From assembly GCF_023015865.1 (NCBI RefSeq), contig NZ_JALKBC010000015.1:1-64000 (forward strand): a stretch of 64,000 nt of DNA. Direction: 5' to 3'. Both the position numbers and the translations under genes were made by a program. Positions 51,051 through 60,860 of the stretch are shown here, piece by piece. Under the pieces are notes generated by a model. It made no database searches, had not been told where the DNA came from, and saw nothing but the letters and a program-made list of their open reading frames with translations. The DNA comes from Arenibacter sp. F26102. GTDB lineage: Bacteria > Bacteroidota > Bacteroidia > Flavobacteriales > Flavobacteriaceae. Position 1 is the stretch's first letter. Each line of letters begins with the position of its first letter.

Positions 51051-53657
51051 ATGAATAAACTTGAAAAATCTACCAAAAAGAGGTATCTCTTTTTTATTAC
51101 CACCATTGTTCTAAGCATAATTTTAGCGGTATTATTTTTCCAAAATCGGATTGATATTCTAATGTCGGATGTAGGTCTAATTAACATCGCGGGAAGACAG
51201 CCCATGCTTAGTCAGCGTATCTCGAAACACGTGTTTGCTTTAAACATGGACAAAGGCGTTATAGCCAATAAAGTTTATCTAGATAGTCTAAAGGCTTTAA
51301 CCACGGAATGGCAAAATAATGAGAATTACCTTATTGCGGCCAACGAAGGCCTACCAAATTCTGAGAAAATTGACGCTTTATTCGCTGCCTCGCAGCCCGG
51401 TACCACCAAACTTTTGGATGCTGCCCTTAAAATTCTCGATCATCCCAACAGTCCTGATGTCCTGGGTTCCAGTATAAACGCCATAAGACAAGAGGAATCA
51501 ACGGTGCTGACAAGTATGAACAATATTGTGTTGGAATATCAAAACACAATAGAGAAGAATCTTACTGATCTATACAAAATCACTTATCTTATTGCTCTTA
51601 TCATTGCAATGATAATCATTGGTCAATTTATCCTTGTCTTTTTACCGCTGATAAAAAAGCTTAATAAAAAGTCCAAATCTATTCAACTCGCCAATACAGC
51701 CCTGGAAGCTTCCAATAAGGAAATACAAGAAAAAATGGATCAGGTTTTTGACCTTCAGGCAGATCTGCAGGTAAGGGAGGAATACAACAAGATTTTTATT
51801 GACCAAGCACCCAACGCCATGGCCATGTTTGACAATGATATGAAGTTCCTTGCGGCATCAGATCGTTGGAGGAGCGACTATAATATAACCGATAAAGAAA
51901 TTACAGGTAAGTCCCTTTACCAGATTTTTCCGGAAATCGAAGAAGAATGGAGAAAAATTCACCAGGATTGTCTTGCGGGGGCTATACATCACGAGGATGA
52001 AACCACCTTTAAATGGCCAGATGGTAGGGTACAGTGGCTTTCTTGGGACATAAGACCATGGTTTGTTTCCGCCGATAATATTGGGGGATTGTTAATCTAT
52101 ACTTTGGACATTACCACTATTAAGGAAAGGGAAAAGGAAAAACTCCGTATTGAGGATATCCTACACAAAACCAACGAAGTGGCAAGAATTGGTACTTGGG
52201 AAGTGGATATCATAAGTGGCAAAATTCATTGGAGTACAGTAACCTGTGAAATACATGATGTGCCGCATGATTATGTACCAAAACTTGATACGGCCATTAA
52301 CTTTTTCAAAGAAGGTGAAAGTAGGGAGAAGATTCAACAAGTTGTGGAAAATGCTATTGAAAAAGGTATCCCATATGATGTGGAAGTGGAATTAATAACC
52401 GCCAAAGGCAAAAGCCGTTGGGCACGTGCCATAGGTCAGCCTGAAATGGTAAATGACCAATGTGTAAGGTTATATGGGGTGTTCCATAACATCAATGATA
52501 TTAAAGTTGCAGAAAATGCTCTAAACAGGGCCAACGGGGAACTTACAGCTATTTTTAACGTAAGCCCTATTTCCATTATTGGAACCGATCTTAATGGATT
52601 AATTACCCACTTTAACAAAGGCGCCGAGAACTTATTGCAATATTCAGCCTCCGAAATGATCGGGAAAAAGACCCCAGAAATCATACATTTGCGCGAAGAG
52701 GTGGAAAAACATGGCAAGGAGTTATCAGATATATTTGGCAAAACTATTAGTGGCTTCGATGTTTTTGTTGAACATGCACGGCGCGACAGTTTTGAATCCA
52801 TGGAATGGACCTATGTGCGTAAAGATGGTACACATTTTCCGGTACAATTAATTACAACTGCTATTAAAGGTCCGAAAGGAGATATAAACGGATTTCTTGG
52901 GGTCGCCACAGACATTTCTGAAACGGTAAATAACCGTAAAAAGTTAATTGAAGCGAAAGAAAACCTTGAAGTGCTCACTAAAAAACTTACGAACCAAAAC
53001 CGCCAATTGGCAGATTTCGCACATATAACCTCGCATAATTTACGGTCACCTGTAGCCAACTTGCAAACACTATCCAGTTTCTATAAAGAATCAGAAAGTG
53101 AGGAAGTGCGAAGCGAATTATTTGAGAAATTCGAAATTGTAATCGGTCATCTTTCCTCTACATTAAATACCTTGGTCGATGTTATCCAGACCACAGACCA
53201 AAGCTCTAGGGTAACTCAAAAATTATCTTTTGAAAAAATATTGACTAAAACCCAAGAAATAATATCGAGTCAGATAACACAATCGGGAGCAATAATAAAA
53301 AGTGATTTCTCAAAAGCACCAACGGTTGTTTACAACGACATATATCTTGATAGCATTTTTCTAAATTTGATTTCCAATGCCATTAAATACAAATCCAAAG
53401 ATCGAACCCCGGAAATTATGGTCGAAACCAAGATTGAAGGAGGTTCAACCATACTAATGGTGACCGATAACGGTCTAGGTATAAATATGGAAAAACACGG
53501 CCATAAACTATTTGGTTTGAACAAAGTCTTTCACAGCCATCCTGAAGCTAAGGGGGTTGGACTTTATATGACCAAAATACAGGTTGAAGCTATGGGAGGT
53601 TCCCTTTCAGCAACCAGTAAAGTGGGAGAAGGATCTACCTTTACCGTAATGTTTTAA
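51051..53657 (+). CDS. Membrane-bound PAS sensor histidine kinase with PilJ-type sensor
   Basis: 868 residues. Helix 1 (~10-30) and helix 2 (~173-195) flank a helical periplasmic sensor with LINIAGRQPMLSQRISKH, the type IV pili/NarX-like motif that in NarX binds nitrate. A coiled coil (~200-235) leads to three PAS/PAC modules (~235-620). The kinase core has FAHITSHNLRSPVANL, NLISNAIKYK, VTDNGLGINM and AKGVGLYMTK. The His box has Asn after the His, as in the kinase at 29171-31813. The two proteins share the first two PAS modules and the core, so they are paralogs with different inputs. No response regulator lies next to it, so it may use the single-domain regulator at 28747-29163. Confidence 0.93.
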   Translation: MNKLEKSTKKRYLFFITTIVLSIILAVLFFQNRIDILMSDVGLINIAGRQPMLSQRISKHVFALNMDKGVIANKVYLDSLKALTTEWQNNENYLIAANEGLPNSEKIDALFAASQPGTTKLLDAALKILDHPNSPDVLGSSINAIRQEESTVLTSMNNIVLEYQNTIEKNLTDLYKITYLIALIIAMIIIGQFILVFLPLIKKLNKKSKSIQLANTALEASNKEIQEKMDQVFDLQADLQVREEYNKIFIDQAPNAMAMFDNDMKFLAASDRWRSDYNITDKEITGKSLYQIFPEIEEEWRKIHQDCLAGAIHHEDETTFKWPDGRVQWLSWDIRPWFVSADNIGGLLIYTLDITTIKEREKEKLRIEDILHKTNEVARIGTWEVDIISGKIHWSTVTCEIHDVPHDYVPKLDTAINFFKEGESREKIQQVVENAIEKGIPYDVEVELITAKGKSRWARAIGQPEMVNDQCVRLYGVFHNINDIKVAENALNRANGELTAIFNVSPISIIGTDLNGLITHFNKGAENLLQYSASEMIGKKTPEIIHLREEVEKHGKELSDIFGKTISGFDVFVEHARRDSFESMEWTYVRKDGTHFPVQLITTAIKGPKGDINGFLGVATDISETVNNRKKLIEAKENLEVLTKKLTNQNRQLADFAHITSHNLRSPVANLQTLSSFYKESESEEVRSELFEKFEIVIGHLSSTLNTLVDVIQTTDQSSRVTQKLSFEKILTKTQEIISSQITQSGAIIKSDFSKAPTVVYNDIYLDSIFLNLISNAIKYKSKDRTPEIMVETKIEGGSTILMVTDNGLGINMEKHGHKLFGLNKVFHSHPEAKGVGLYMTKIQVEAMGGSLSATSKVGEGSTFTVMF

Positions 53658-53748
53658 TTTATTGGAGCCCCTAGGTACAAATTCAATTAAAAATAGTATT
53701 GGAAGGTATGTTGATCTTATTCGGTAGTATACAGAATCTGCATAAACA

Positions 53749-54522
53749 TTAAATGGTCTTGGCTTCCTCCCAAAAAACATCCATTTCCCCAAGGGTCATG
53801 TCTTTTAAGGCCTTGCCATTTTCCTTGGCTTTGTTTTCCAAATATTGGAATCTTTTTATAAATTTCTTATTGGTCCGTTCCAGTGCATTTTCAGGGTTAA
53901 TATTCAAAAATCGGGCATAATTTACCATAGAAAACAGCACATCCCCAAACTCTGCCTCCATGGCATCCAAATTTCCATCCTTAACCTCTTCTTGGAATTC
54001 CTCCAGTTCTTCCTGTACTTTTTCCCATACCTGTTCCGGTTTTTCCCAATCAAATCCAACTCCGGCTACCTTATCCTGAATCCGATTGGCCTTGACAAGA
54101 GCGGGAAGCCCCTTGGGAACTCCTTCCAAAACACTTTTTTTGCCTTCTTTAAGTTTAATTCTTTCCCAATTCTGCTTAACTTCTTCTTCATCTTTCACCA
54201 CAACATTTCCATAAATATGTGGATGTCTATTGATCAGTTTGTCACAGATATCATTGGCAACATCGGCCATATCAAAGTGATTGGTTTCACTTCCAATTTT
54301 AGCGTAAAACACAATGTGCAATAGAACATCGCCCAATTCCTTTTTTATTTCCTCCAAATCATTGTCCAAAATAGCATCGCCCAATTCATAGGTTTCTTCG
54401 ATGGTTAAATGACGTAAGGTCTGCATTGTTTGCTTTTTGTCCCACGGACATTGAGCTCGCAATTCATCCATAATTGTGAGTAGACGATCAAAGGCTTGTA
54501 ATTGGGATTCCCGAGAATTCAT
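53749..54522 (-). CDS. mazG: Nucleoside triphosphate pyrophosphohydrolase MazG
   Basis: 257 residues from the ATG at 54522. A longer frame to 54549 adds nine atypical residues. It hydrolyses (d)NTPs, including damaged ones, to monophosphates. The two all-alpha MazG domains are seen. The first has CPWDKKQTMQTLRHLTIEET and the EE--E Mg site (ELGDAILDNDLEEIKKELGD). The second has EKVQEELEEFQEEV and MEAEFGDVLFSMVNYAR. Divergent from the TolB-like gene with 104 bp between starts. Confidence 0.95.
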   Translation of the reverse strand: MNSRESQLQAFDRLLTIMDELRAQCPWDKKQTMQTLRHLTIEETYELGDAILDNDLEEIKKELGDVLLHIVFYAKIGSETNHFDMADVANDICDKLINRHPHIYGNVVVKDEEEVKQNWERIKLKEGKKSVLEGVPKGLPALVKANRIQDKVAGVGFDWEKPEQVWEKVQEELEEFQEEVKDGNLDAMEAEFGDVLFSMVNYARFLNINPENALERTNKKFIKRFQYLENKAKENGKALKDMTLGEMDVFWEEAKTI

Positions 54523-54626
54523 AAGGTTGACTTTTGAACAAAAATACAAAGTCTGTATGGTTCCAACACTGGTATGTTCCGAGTTTTTTAGCTAACTTTA
54601 ATTCCTTACTTTCGGACCAAACCAAT

Positions 54627-56117
54627 ATGACCCATAAAAAAATAATTTTATCACTAGCCATTATTGGCTCCATACTTATATCATGGACATTTCAGTTGGA
54701 TATGGGCATATTCCAAGGCCATGGGGATATTGGTGAAGTAAAACATAAGGGGTCACTGGAATTCAATCATAACGATAGTACTTATACCATTTCAGCTAGT
54801 GGGACCAATATGTGGTTCAATAACGATCAGTTACATTATGTTTGGAAAAAAATGTCAGGGGATGTTGCCATGACTGCCGATATTGAGTTGTTGGGCAAAG
54901 GTGTTGATCCACATAGAAAAGCTTGTTTAATAATCCGCCAAAACTTGGAACCGGGCTCGGCCTATGCCGATGTGGCCGTTCATGGAGATGGCATGACCGC
55001 AATCCAATATAGGGAAGTGGATGGAGATATCACCCGAGAACTTCAGTCCAACATCAAATCTCCTAAACGGGTCAGAATTGAAAAGGTGGGCGACTATGTC
55101 TATATGTCCCTCGGCAAAGCGGATGGAGAATTAAAATCATCGGGTAGCGCCATAAAAGTCCAGTTTAAAGCGCCTTTCTATATAGGACTTGGTGTTTGTT
55201 CCCATAACAACGATGTAGTGGAAACTGCCAAATTCTCCAAAGTGGTGTTGGAAAAATTGCAAGCAAAGCCAGACTCATTTAAAAAATTGGAAAGCACCCT
55301 GGAAATTATTCCGATAGCCACTTGGGACAGAAAAGTCGTTCTCCAATCCGAAAAACGTTTGGATGCACCAAATTGGACACCGGATGGAAAGGATTTGATA
55401 TATAACAGTATGGGACTACTATACCAGATTCCTACTGAAGGGGGTGATCCCAAATTAATCCCCACAGATTTTGCACAAAAAATCAATAATGACCACGGCG
55501 TTTCACAAGACGGTAAGATGTTGGTAATAAGTGATCAGACAGAAACGGGAAAATCATTGATCTATACACTGCCTATTGAAGGTGGTGTACCTAAAAGAAT
55601 AACTCCCAACGGTCCTTCATATTGGCATGGATGGTCTCCAGATGGCCAAACATTAGCCTATTGCGCAGCGCGAAATGGCAATTATGACATTTATACCATT
55701 CCCGTTACTGGAGGTGAGGAAACCAGATTGACCACCGCTGAAGGACTTGATGACGGTCCGGATTACTCTCCCGATGGAAAATACATCTACTTTAATTCTG
55801 CCAGAAGCGGAACTATGCAAATATGGCGTATGAAGCCTAACGGAAGTGAACAGGAACAACTTACCACGGATGAGTACCATGATTGGTTCGCACATCCATC
55901 CCCGGATGGAAAATGGTTGGTCTATATTTCCTTTGAGCCAGATATTCCAGCAAATTTGCATCCCCAAAACAAAGATGTAATGCTTCGATTAATGGACCTT
56001 GAGACCAGGGAAATTAAAACTATCGCCAAATTGTTCGGTGGACAAGGCTCCATAAATGTACCCTCTTGGTCACCTGACAGTAGCCGCTTGGCTTTCGTCA
56101 GTTATCGATTAAAATAA
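54627..56117 (+). CDS. Exported TolB-like beta-propeller protein with N-terminal jelly roll
   Basis: 496 residues from the ATG at 54627, which gives a normal signal peptide. The in-frame start at 54534 would bury it after 31 extra residues. Residues ~25-210 form a DUF1349-like concanavalin fold ([36 protein letters not shown]). Residues ~220-496 form a propeller of WD40-like PD40 repeats ([76 protein letters not shown]). Related proteins are annotated as TolB-like or transporter components. A carbohydrate-binding or scaffold role in the periplasm is more likely here. It is first in a run of exported proteins. Confidence 0.85.
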   Translation: MTHKKIILSLAIIGSILISWTFQLDMGIFQGHGDIGEVKHKGSLEFNHNDSTYTISASGTNMWFNNDQLHYVWKKMSGDVAMTADIELLGKGVDPHRKACLIIRQNLEPGSAYADVAVHGDGMTAIQYREVDGDITRELQSNIKSPKRVRIEKVGDYVYMSLGKADGELKSSGSAIKVQFKAPFYIGLGVCSHNNDVVETAKFSKVVLEKLQAKPDSFKKLESTLEIIPIATWDRKVVLQSEKRLDAPNWTPDGKDLIYNSMGLLYQIPTEGGDPKLIPTDFAQKINNDHGVSQDGKMLVISDQTETGKSLIYTLPIEGGVPKRITPNGPSYWHGWSPDGQTLAYCAARNGNYDIYTIPVTGGEETRLTTAEGLDDGPDYSPDGKYIYFNSARSGTMQIWRMKPNGSEQEQLTTDEYHDWFAHPSPDGKWLVYISFEPDIPANLHPQNKDVMLRLMDLETREIKTIAKLFGGQGSINVPSWSPDSSRLAFVSYRLK

Positions 56118-56159
56118 AATTTAATTAAACCATAGATAATAATAAACCAATTTAGACAA

Positions 56160-57200
56160 ATGAAACCTAAAATGACCCTAAAAAAAATAATAACCACTTC
56201 ATTGATTCTATTCCTTTTTGGAATGCTACCCGCTCAGAACGTGCTACAAAAGGCCAATACTTTTATTAACAGTTTATCTGAGGAGATAAAATCCAAAACC
56301 CTATTCGACTTGGAGGATTCCGAACGTTTTAATATGAATTATGTCCCCATTCCCAGGGCCGGGGCAACCTTCCATGATTTTAATGAGACTCAAAAAAAAG
56401 CGGCACTGGACTTACTAAGGGCCTCCTTGAGCGAAGAGGGTTTTCGCAAGTCCCAAGAAATTATGGAACTGGAAAAAGTATTGAGAATTATTGAAAATGA
56501 CGATGACGATAAAATGCCTGACGGAAGGCCTAGGCGCGACCCTTTAAATTATCACTTTTGTATTTTTGGCAATCCATCCAAGGACCAACCTTGGGGATGG
56601 AGATTTGAAGGACACCATCTCTCCTTAAATTTCACTTCCACCGATGGGATTATAAGCTCCTCCACCCCCACTTTCTTTGGGACCAACCCAGGCATTGTAC
56701 GTAGTACGGAATACAAGGGCAAAGAAGTACTGAAAAAAGAAGCGGAATTGGGTTTTTCCCTTCTTCACTCCATGACCCCAGAACAATTAAAAACCGTCGT
56801 ATTTACAGAAGTTGCCCCACACGATATCATTACCACAACCAAAAGAAAGGTAGAGCAACTGGAGTCCTTAGGAATCGCATATCGGGACCTAACCAATAAC
56901 CAAAAGAAAACTTTCATGGAACTTCTAAACCTGTATATGAATAATTACGAACTTGAATTTGCTAACGGATTTAGGGACAAAATAAACAAATCGGGAATAG
57001 ATAATTTGACATTTGCCTGGGCAGGAAGCCTTGAGCCCGGTAAGGGACATTACTTCCGAATTCACGGTCCTACCCTACTTATCGAATACGATAACACACA
57101 GAACAACGCAAACCATGTACACACTGTAGTAAGAGATCTAACCAATGATTATGGGGAAGATGTATTAAAGGCCCATTATGAAAAAGAGCACCAACATTGA
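56160..57200 (+). CDS. DUF3500 exported protein
   Basis: 346 residues with a signal peptide (~1-26). The DUF3500 domain covers the rest: MNYVPIPRAGATFHDFNETQ near the start, then DPLNYHFCIFGNPSKDQPWG, WRFEGHHLSLNFT with a paired His, and the late FAWAGSLEPGKGHYFRIHGP followed by NNANHVHTVVRD. Function unknown. The several His residues in HHLSLN, GHYFRIHG and ANHVHTVV hint at a metal site. It follows the TolB-like gene by 42 bp and precedes the SMP-30 gene by 45 bp. Confidence 0.9.
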   Translation: MKPKMTLKKIITTSLILFLFGMLPAQNVLQKANTFINSLSEEIKSKTLFDLEDSERFNMNYVPIPRAGATFHDFNETQKKAALDLLRASLSEEGFRKSQEIMELEKVLRIIENDDDDKMPDGRPRRDPLNYHFCIFGNPSKDQPWGWRFEGHHLSLNFTSTDGIISSSTPTFFGTNPGIVRSTEYKGKEVLKKEAELGFSLLHSMTPEQLKTVVFTEVAPHDIITTTKRKVEQLESLGIAYRDLTNNQKKTFMELLNLYMNNYELEFANGFRDKINKSGIDNLTFAWAGSLEPGKGHYFRIHGPTLLIEYDNTQNNANHVHTVVRDLTNDYGEDVLKAHYEKEHQH

Positions 57201-57245
57201 TTTCTAAAAAATTAGACCTTGAGTTTTACGCCTTAAAATAAGTAG

Positions 57246-58142
57246 ATGAAAAAAGTTATAAAATTATTTTTAGTACTACCTATTCTGTTTTCCGTATCCT
57301 GCAAATCGTTACAAACATCCTTAATTGCCAAGGATGCCAAAGTACAATTGGTAGCTACCGATTATACATTTACCGAAGGGCCGGCCGTTGCTCCCAACGG
57401 AGATGTGTTTTTTACGGACCAGCCCAATGACCGGATACTTAAGTGGTCTGCAAAGGATAAAGCCGTATCTGTATATATGGAACCATCAGGTAGATCAAAC
57501 GGACTCTATTTTGACCACCAAGGCAATCTATTGGCCTGTGCAGATGATAAAAATCAACTTTGGAGAATAGATTCCCAAAAAAATATCACGGTCTTAATTG
57601 AGGATTTTGAAGGTAGCAAATTGAACGGTCCCAATGATTTATGGGTAGACCCCAAGGGAGGAATTTATTTTACTGACCCTTTTTATAAACGTCCCTATTG
57701 GACTCGCTCTGGCAAAGAGATAGAGAAAGAAAGGGTTTACTACCTTACTCCCGATCAAAAGGATATTCTTATTGTGGCCGAGGATTACATACGGCCTAAT
57801 GGCATAATAGGCAGTAAAGATGGCTCCCTTTTATATATTGCCGATATAGGTGATAAAAAGACCTATTCCTATACCATAAATCCCGATGCCAGCCTAGGCA
57901 ATAAAACCCTATTTGCCAATATGGGTTCGGACGGAATGACCATGGACAACCAAGGTAATGTTTACCTTACAGGGGATGGGGTTACCGTCTTTGATCCAAA
58001 AGGGAAACAAATATTACATATTCCCGTAGATCAAAAGTGGACGGCCAATGTAACCTTTGGAGGAAAAAACCAAAAAACCTTATTTATAACAGCCATGACC
58101 TCATTGTATACTTTGGAAATGAATGTAAAAGGAATTAGATAA
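57246..58142 (+). CDS. SMP-30/gluconolactonase-family lipoprotein
   Basis: 298 residues. The lipidated Cys is residue 19 (LFSVSC). A six-bladed propeller shows the metal-binding Glu in FTEGPAVAPNGDVFFTDQ and NGPNDLWVDPKGGIYFTDPF with the Asn ligand. RPNGIIGSKDGSLLYIADIG and GSDGMTMDNQGNVYLTG carry further ligand positions. Family members hydrolyse sugar lactones. Periplasmic lactones could come from PQQ sugar dehydrogenases such as that at 9857-10978, but the two genes are far apart. Confidence 0.92.
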   Translation: MKKVIKLFLVLPILFSVSCKSLQTSLIAKDAKVQLVATDYTFTEGPAVAPNGDVFFTDQPNDRILKWSAKDKAVSVYMEPSGRSNGLYFDHQGNLLACADDKNQLWRIDSQKNITVLIEDFEGSKLNGPNDLWVDPKGGIYFTDPFYKRPYWTRSGKEIEKERVYYLTPDQKDILIVAEDYIRPNGIIGSKDGSLLYIADIGDKKTYSYTINPDASLGNKTLFANMGSDGMTMDNQGNVYLTGDGVTVFDPKGKQILHIPVDQKWTANVTFGGKNQKTLFITAMTSLYTLEMNVKGIR

Positions 58143-58426
58143 AATCTTCCTTTTGTTTCAGTGTTTCCTTTAAGTGTAATTTGTTAAATTGGAAATGGTG
58201 CTGATTTAAAATAAATTAGCTCCAAAATCCATAATAACATTAGCCACTGATTATAGAGAAACGCTCTTATAGAAAAGGTAAGATGCGCAAAAACTTTAGT
58301 TCCAGGAAAGCACTCCTGACATAATCTCAACTAAAGCTCAATTTTACGATTAGCGAACAACCAAAATCCCCTATCAAAAATTATTTGACGGAAGTGATAA
58401 ATATTATAACTTAACCACGAAATTAA

Positions 58427-59083
58427 ATGAAAATGAAATTGAAAAAACTTATAATTTTAATCTTATTATTTACGGCCTTTACTTACGGTCAGAAGGCCCC
58501 GGCCTTTCAAAATGAGGTGGTGGCCTTGCAGCAAAAGTATGACACCCTTTGGGATTCTTCAAAACAAACCATTGTGTTCGCGGGAAGTTCTACTATTCGG
58601 ATGTGGAAAAATTTGGAATCTATGTTCCCGGAACATCAAATCGTCAACTCCGGCTTTGGCGGCTCACAGTCGTCCGATTTATTTCATTATTACAATGAGC
58701 TTATTTTGAGATACAACCCTAGAAAGGTTTTTATCTACGAGGGCGATAATGATATTGCCTCCAAAAAAAAGACAAGGGAAATTATCGACAACACCCGTAA
58801 AATTATTGATAAAGTAAGGGAAAGGGATAGCATGACCCAAATAGTCATTATTGCGGCCAAACCCAGTATTTCCCGTTGGCATTTAAAAAGAAAATATATA
58901 AAATTGAACAGGCACTTTAAAAAACTATGTGAAAAAGAAAGTACCCTGGAATATGCCAATGTATGGGATGTGATGATGGACGATAAGAAAGTAAAACAGG
59001 ATATTTTTCTCGGTGATGGACTTCATATGAACAGTAAAGGGTATGATTTGTGGTTTTCCGTCATCCAACCCTTTATGAATTAA
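58427..59083 (+). CDS. SGNH/GDSL-family hydrolase, exported
   Basis: 218 residues. Signal peptide ~1-21. Block I is IVFAGSSTIRMWKNL (Ser of GSS as nucleophile), block II NSGFGGSQSSDLF, block III IYEGDNDIA, and the Asp/His pair is in GDGLHMNSKGYDLW. Acts as an esterase or lipase on acetylated glycans or lipids. Between the SMP-30 and GH20 genes, so deacetylation of amino-sugar or other glycans is plausible. 284 bp of featureless DNA precede it, suggesting its own promoter. Confidence 0.9.
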   Translation: MKMKLKKLIILILLFTAFTYGQKAPAFQNEVVALQQKYDTLWDSSKQTIVFAGSSTIRMWKNLESMFPEHQIVNSGFGGSQSSDLFHYYNELILRYNPRKVFIYEGDNDIASKKKTREIIDNTRKIIDKVRERDSMTQIVIIAAKPSISRWHLKRKYIKLNRHFKKLCEKESTLEYANVWDVMMDDKKVKQDIFLGDGLHMNSKGYDLWFSVIQPFMN

Positions 59084-59129
59084 CGTTAATCAACCGTAAG
59101 CCCATATAATAATAACACATTCAACTTCA

Positions 59130-60749
59130 ATGAAAAAATCCATTCTTATCAAATCATTAGTTGTACTTGCTGTATTTTCTGCTTTTGTTGCTTGTCAACA
59201 GGAAAAAAAGAAAGTAATAGATTTCCCTTCGACAGATTTGTCCTCGGAAAATTTAATTCCCAAACCCCTAAAGATAGTTGCCACCAATAGCGCCTTTGGG
59301 CTTGATAGGAATACCATCATCTATACCTCTCAAAATTCCAATGGTTTCCCAGAGGTTGGTGAGTTCTTGTCTGAAAAGATAAAATGGCAGACCGATCTGG
59401 ATTTACCCGTAAACTCAACAACTAACCTATCTACAGAGCGTATAATCTTTATCAATCAGTCAGACAGTACCACTATTTCTTCAAAGGAGGGTTACGATTT
59501 ATATATAACCCAAGATTCCATTATTCTTAACGCCAAGACAGCAGAGGGAGCTTTTAGGGGTGTCCAGACCTTAAGGCAAATTATTCCGGAAACCAGTAAT
59601 GATACCCTTTCCGAAAATAAAATGTGGTTGATTCCAACGGGTAAAATTACCGACAATCCTAATTTTGAATATAGGGGATCTATGTTGGATGTGGCAAGAC
59701 ACTTTTTTAGTGTAGAAGATGTGAAAAAGTATATCGATATATTGGCCTATTACAAAATTAATACGCTGCATTTGCATCTTACAGATGACCAGGGCTGGCG
59801 TATAGAAATTAAATCTTGGCCAAAACTTACAGAGATTGGAGGCAGTACTGAAGTAGGTGGTGGCCCTGGGGGATTTTACACTCAGGAAGACTACAAGGAT
59901 ATTGTGGCCTATGCAGCCAAACATTTTATAACCATTGTCCCCGAGGTAGATATGCCGGGACACACCAACGCAGCATCAGTGGCCTATCCCAACTTAAATG
60001 GAAATGGAAAAACACCCAAACTTTATACAGGAACCCAAGTCGGTTTCAGCACCTTTGACACCAATAAAGACACCGTTTATGCCTTTATTGATGACGTAGT
60101 GAGGGAGATATCGGCGATTACCCCTGGTCCCTATTTTCATGCAGGTGGCGATGAAAGTCACGTTACCAAAAAAAGAGATTTTATTCATTTTGTATCCAAA
60201 GTGGACAAAATTGTAAAGAAATACGGTAAAAGAATGATAGGCTGGGACGAAATTGTGCATGCTGATATAGATACCACTGCCATTGCACAATTTTGGGCCA
60301 ACGAAGAAAATGCCAAATTAGCCGTTGAAAAAGGCTTAAAAGTTATCTTGTCCCCAGGAAAAAAAGCCTATTTGGATATGCAATATGATACCCTTTCAAA
60401 GTATGGACTTCATTGGGCAGGTTATATCCCTGTGGATACAGGGTATGTATGGACCCCTGAAAGATATGTGAAAGGCATTAATAAAGAAAACATCTTGGGG
60501 GTAGAAGCGCCTTTATGGTCGGAGACAGTAAGCAATATGGATGAAGTGGAGTATTTGGCTTTTCCCAGGATGATCGGTTATTCGGAACTTAGTTGGAGTA
60601 CTGAAGAAAACAGAAATTGGGAAAATTATAAGGTAAGGTTGGGCAATCAGGCTCCGTATTTGGATAAAATGAATGTGAAATACTATCCATCCGAACTAAT
60701 AGAGTGGAAAAAAAGCAAGTATACCTACAAAACCATTGACAAAGACTAA
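59130..60749 (+). CDS. GH20 beta-N-acetylhexosaminidase lipoprotein
   Basis: 539 residues. The lipidated Cys is residue 22 (FVACQQE). Residues ~40-170 form the GH20b N-terminal domain. The barrel follows: YRGSMLDVARHFFSVEDVKK, LHLHLTDDQGWRIEIKSWPK, IVPEVDMPGHTNA and HAGGDESH with the catalytic Asp341-Glu342 pair. GWDEIV and the late LGVEAPLWSETVSNMDEVEY line the substrate pocket. It removes terminal GlcNAc or GalNAc from glycans through substrate-assisted catalysis. Anchored in the envelope, it could feed the GlcNAc pathway served by murQ and nagZ. 46 bp after the SGNH gene. Confidence 0.95.
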   Translation: MKKSILIKSLVVLAVFSAFVACQQEKKKVIDFPSTDLSSENLIPKPLKIVATNSAFGLDRNTIIYTSQNSNGFPEVGEFLSEKIKWQTDLDLPVNSTTNLSTERIIFINQSDSTTISSKEGYDLYITQDSIILNAKTAEGAFRGVQTLRQIIPETSNDTLSENKMWLIPTGKITDNPNFEYRGSMLDVARHFFSVEDVKKYIDILAYYKINTLHLHLTDDQGWRIEIKSWPKLTEIGGSTEVGGGPGGFYTQEDYKDIVAYAAKHFITIVPEVDMPGHTNAASVAYPNLNGNGKTPKLYTGTQVGFSTFDTNKDTVYAFIDDVVREISAITPGPYFHAGGDESHVTKKRDFIHFVSKVDKIVKKYGKRMIGWDEIVHADIDTTAIAQFWANEENAKLAVEKGLKVILSPGKKAYLDMQYDTLSKYGLHWAGYIPVDTGYVWTPERYVKGINKENILGVEAPLWSETVSNMDEVEYLAFPRMIGYSELSWSTEENRNWENYKVRLGNQAPYLDKMNVKYYPSELIEWKKSKYTYKTIDKD

Positions 60750-60860
60750 TATTCATTTAACATTATTATAGCCTAAAAGCCTAATATTTAATATATTGTA
60801 ATCCCCTAATTATCAGATTTTACCTGTTTAGCTATTTAACCAAATTTAAATACTAAACAA

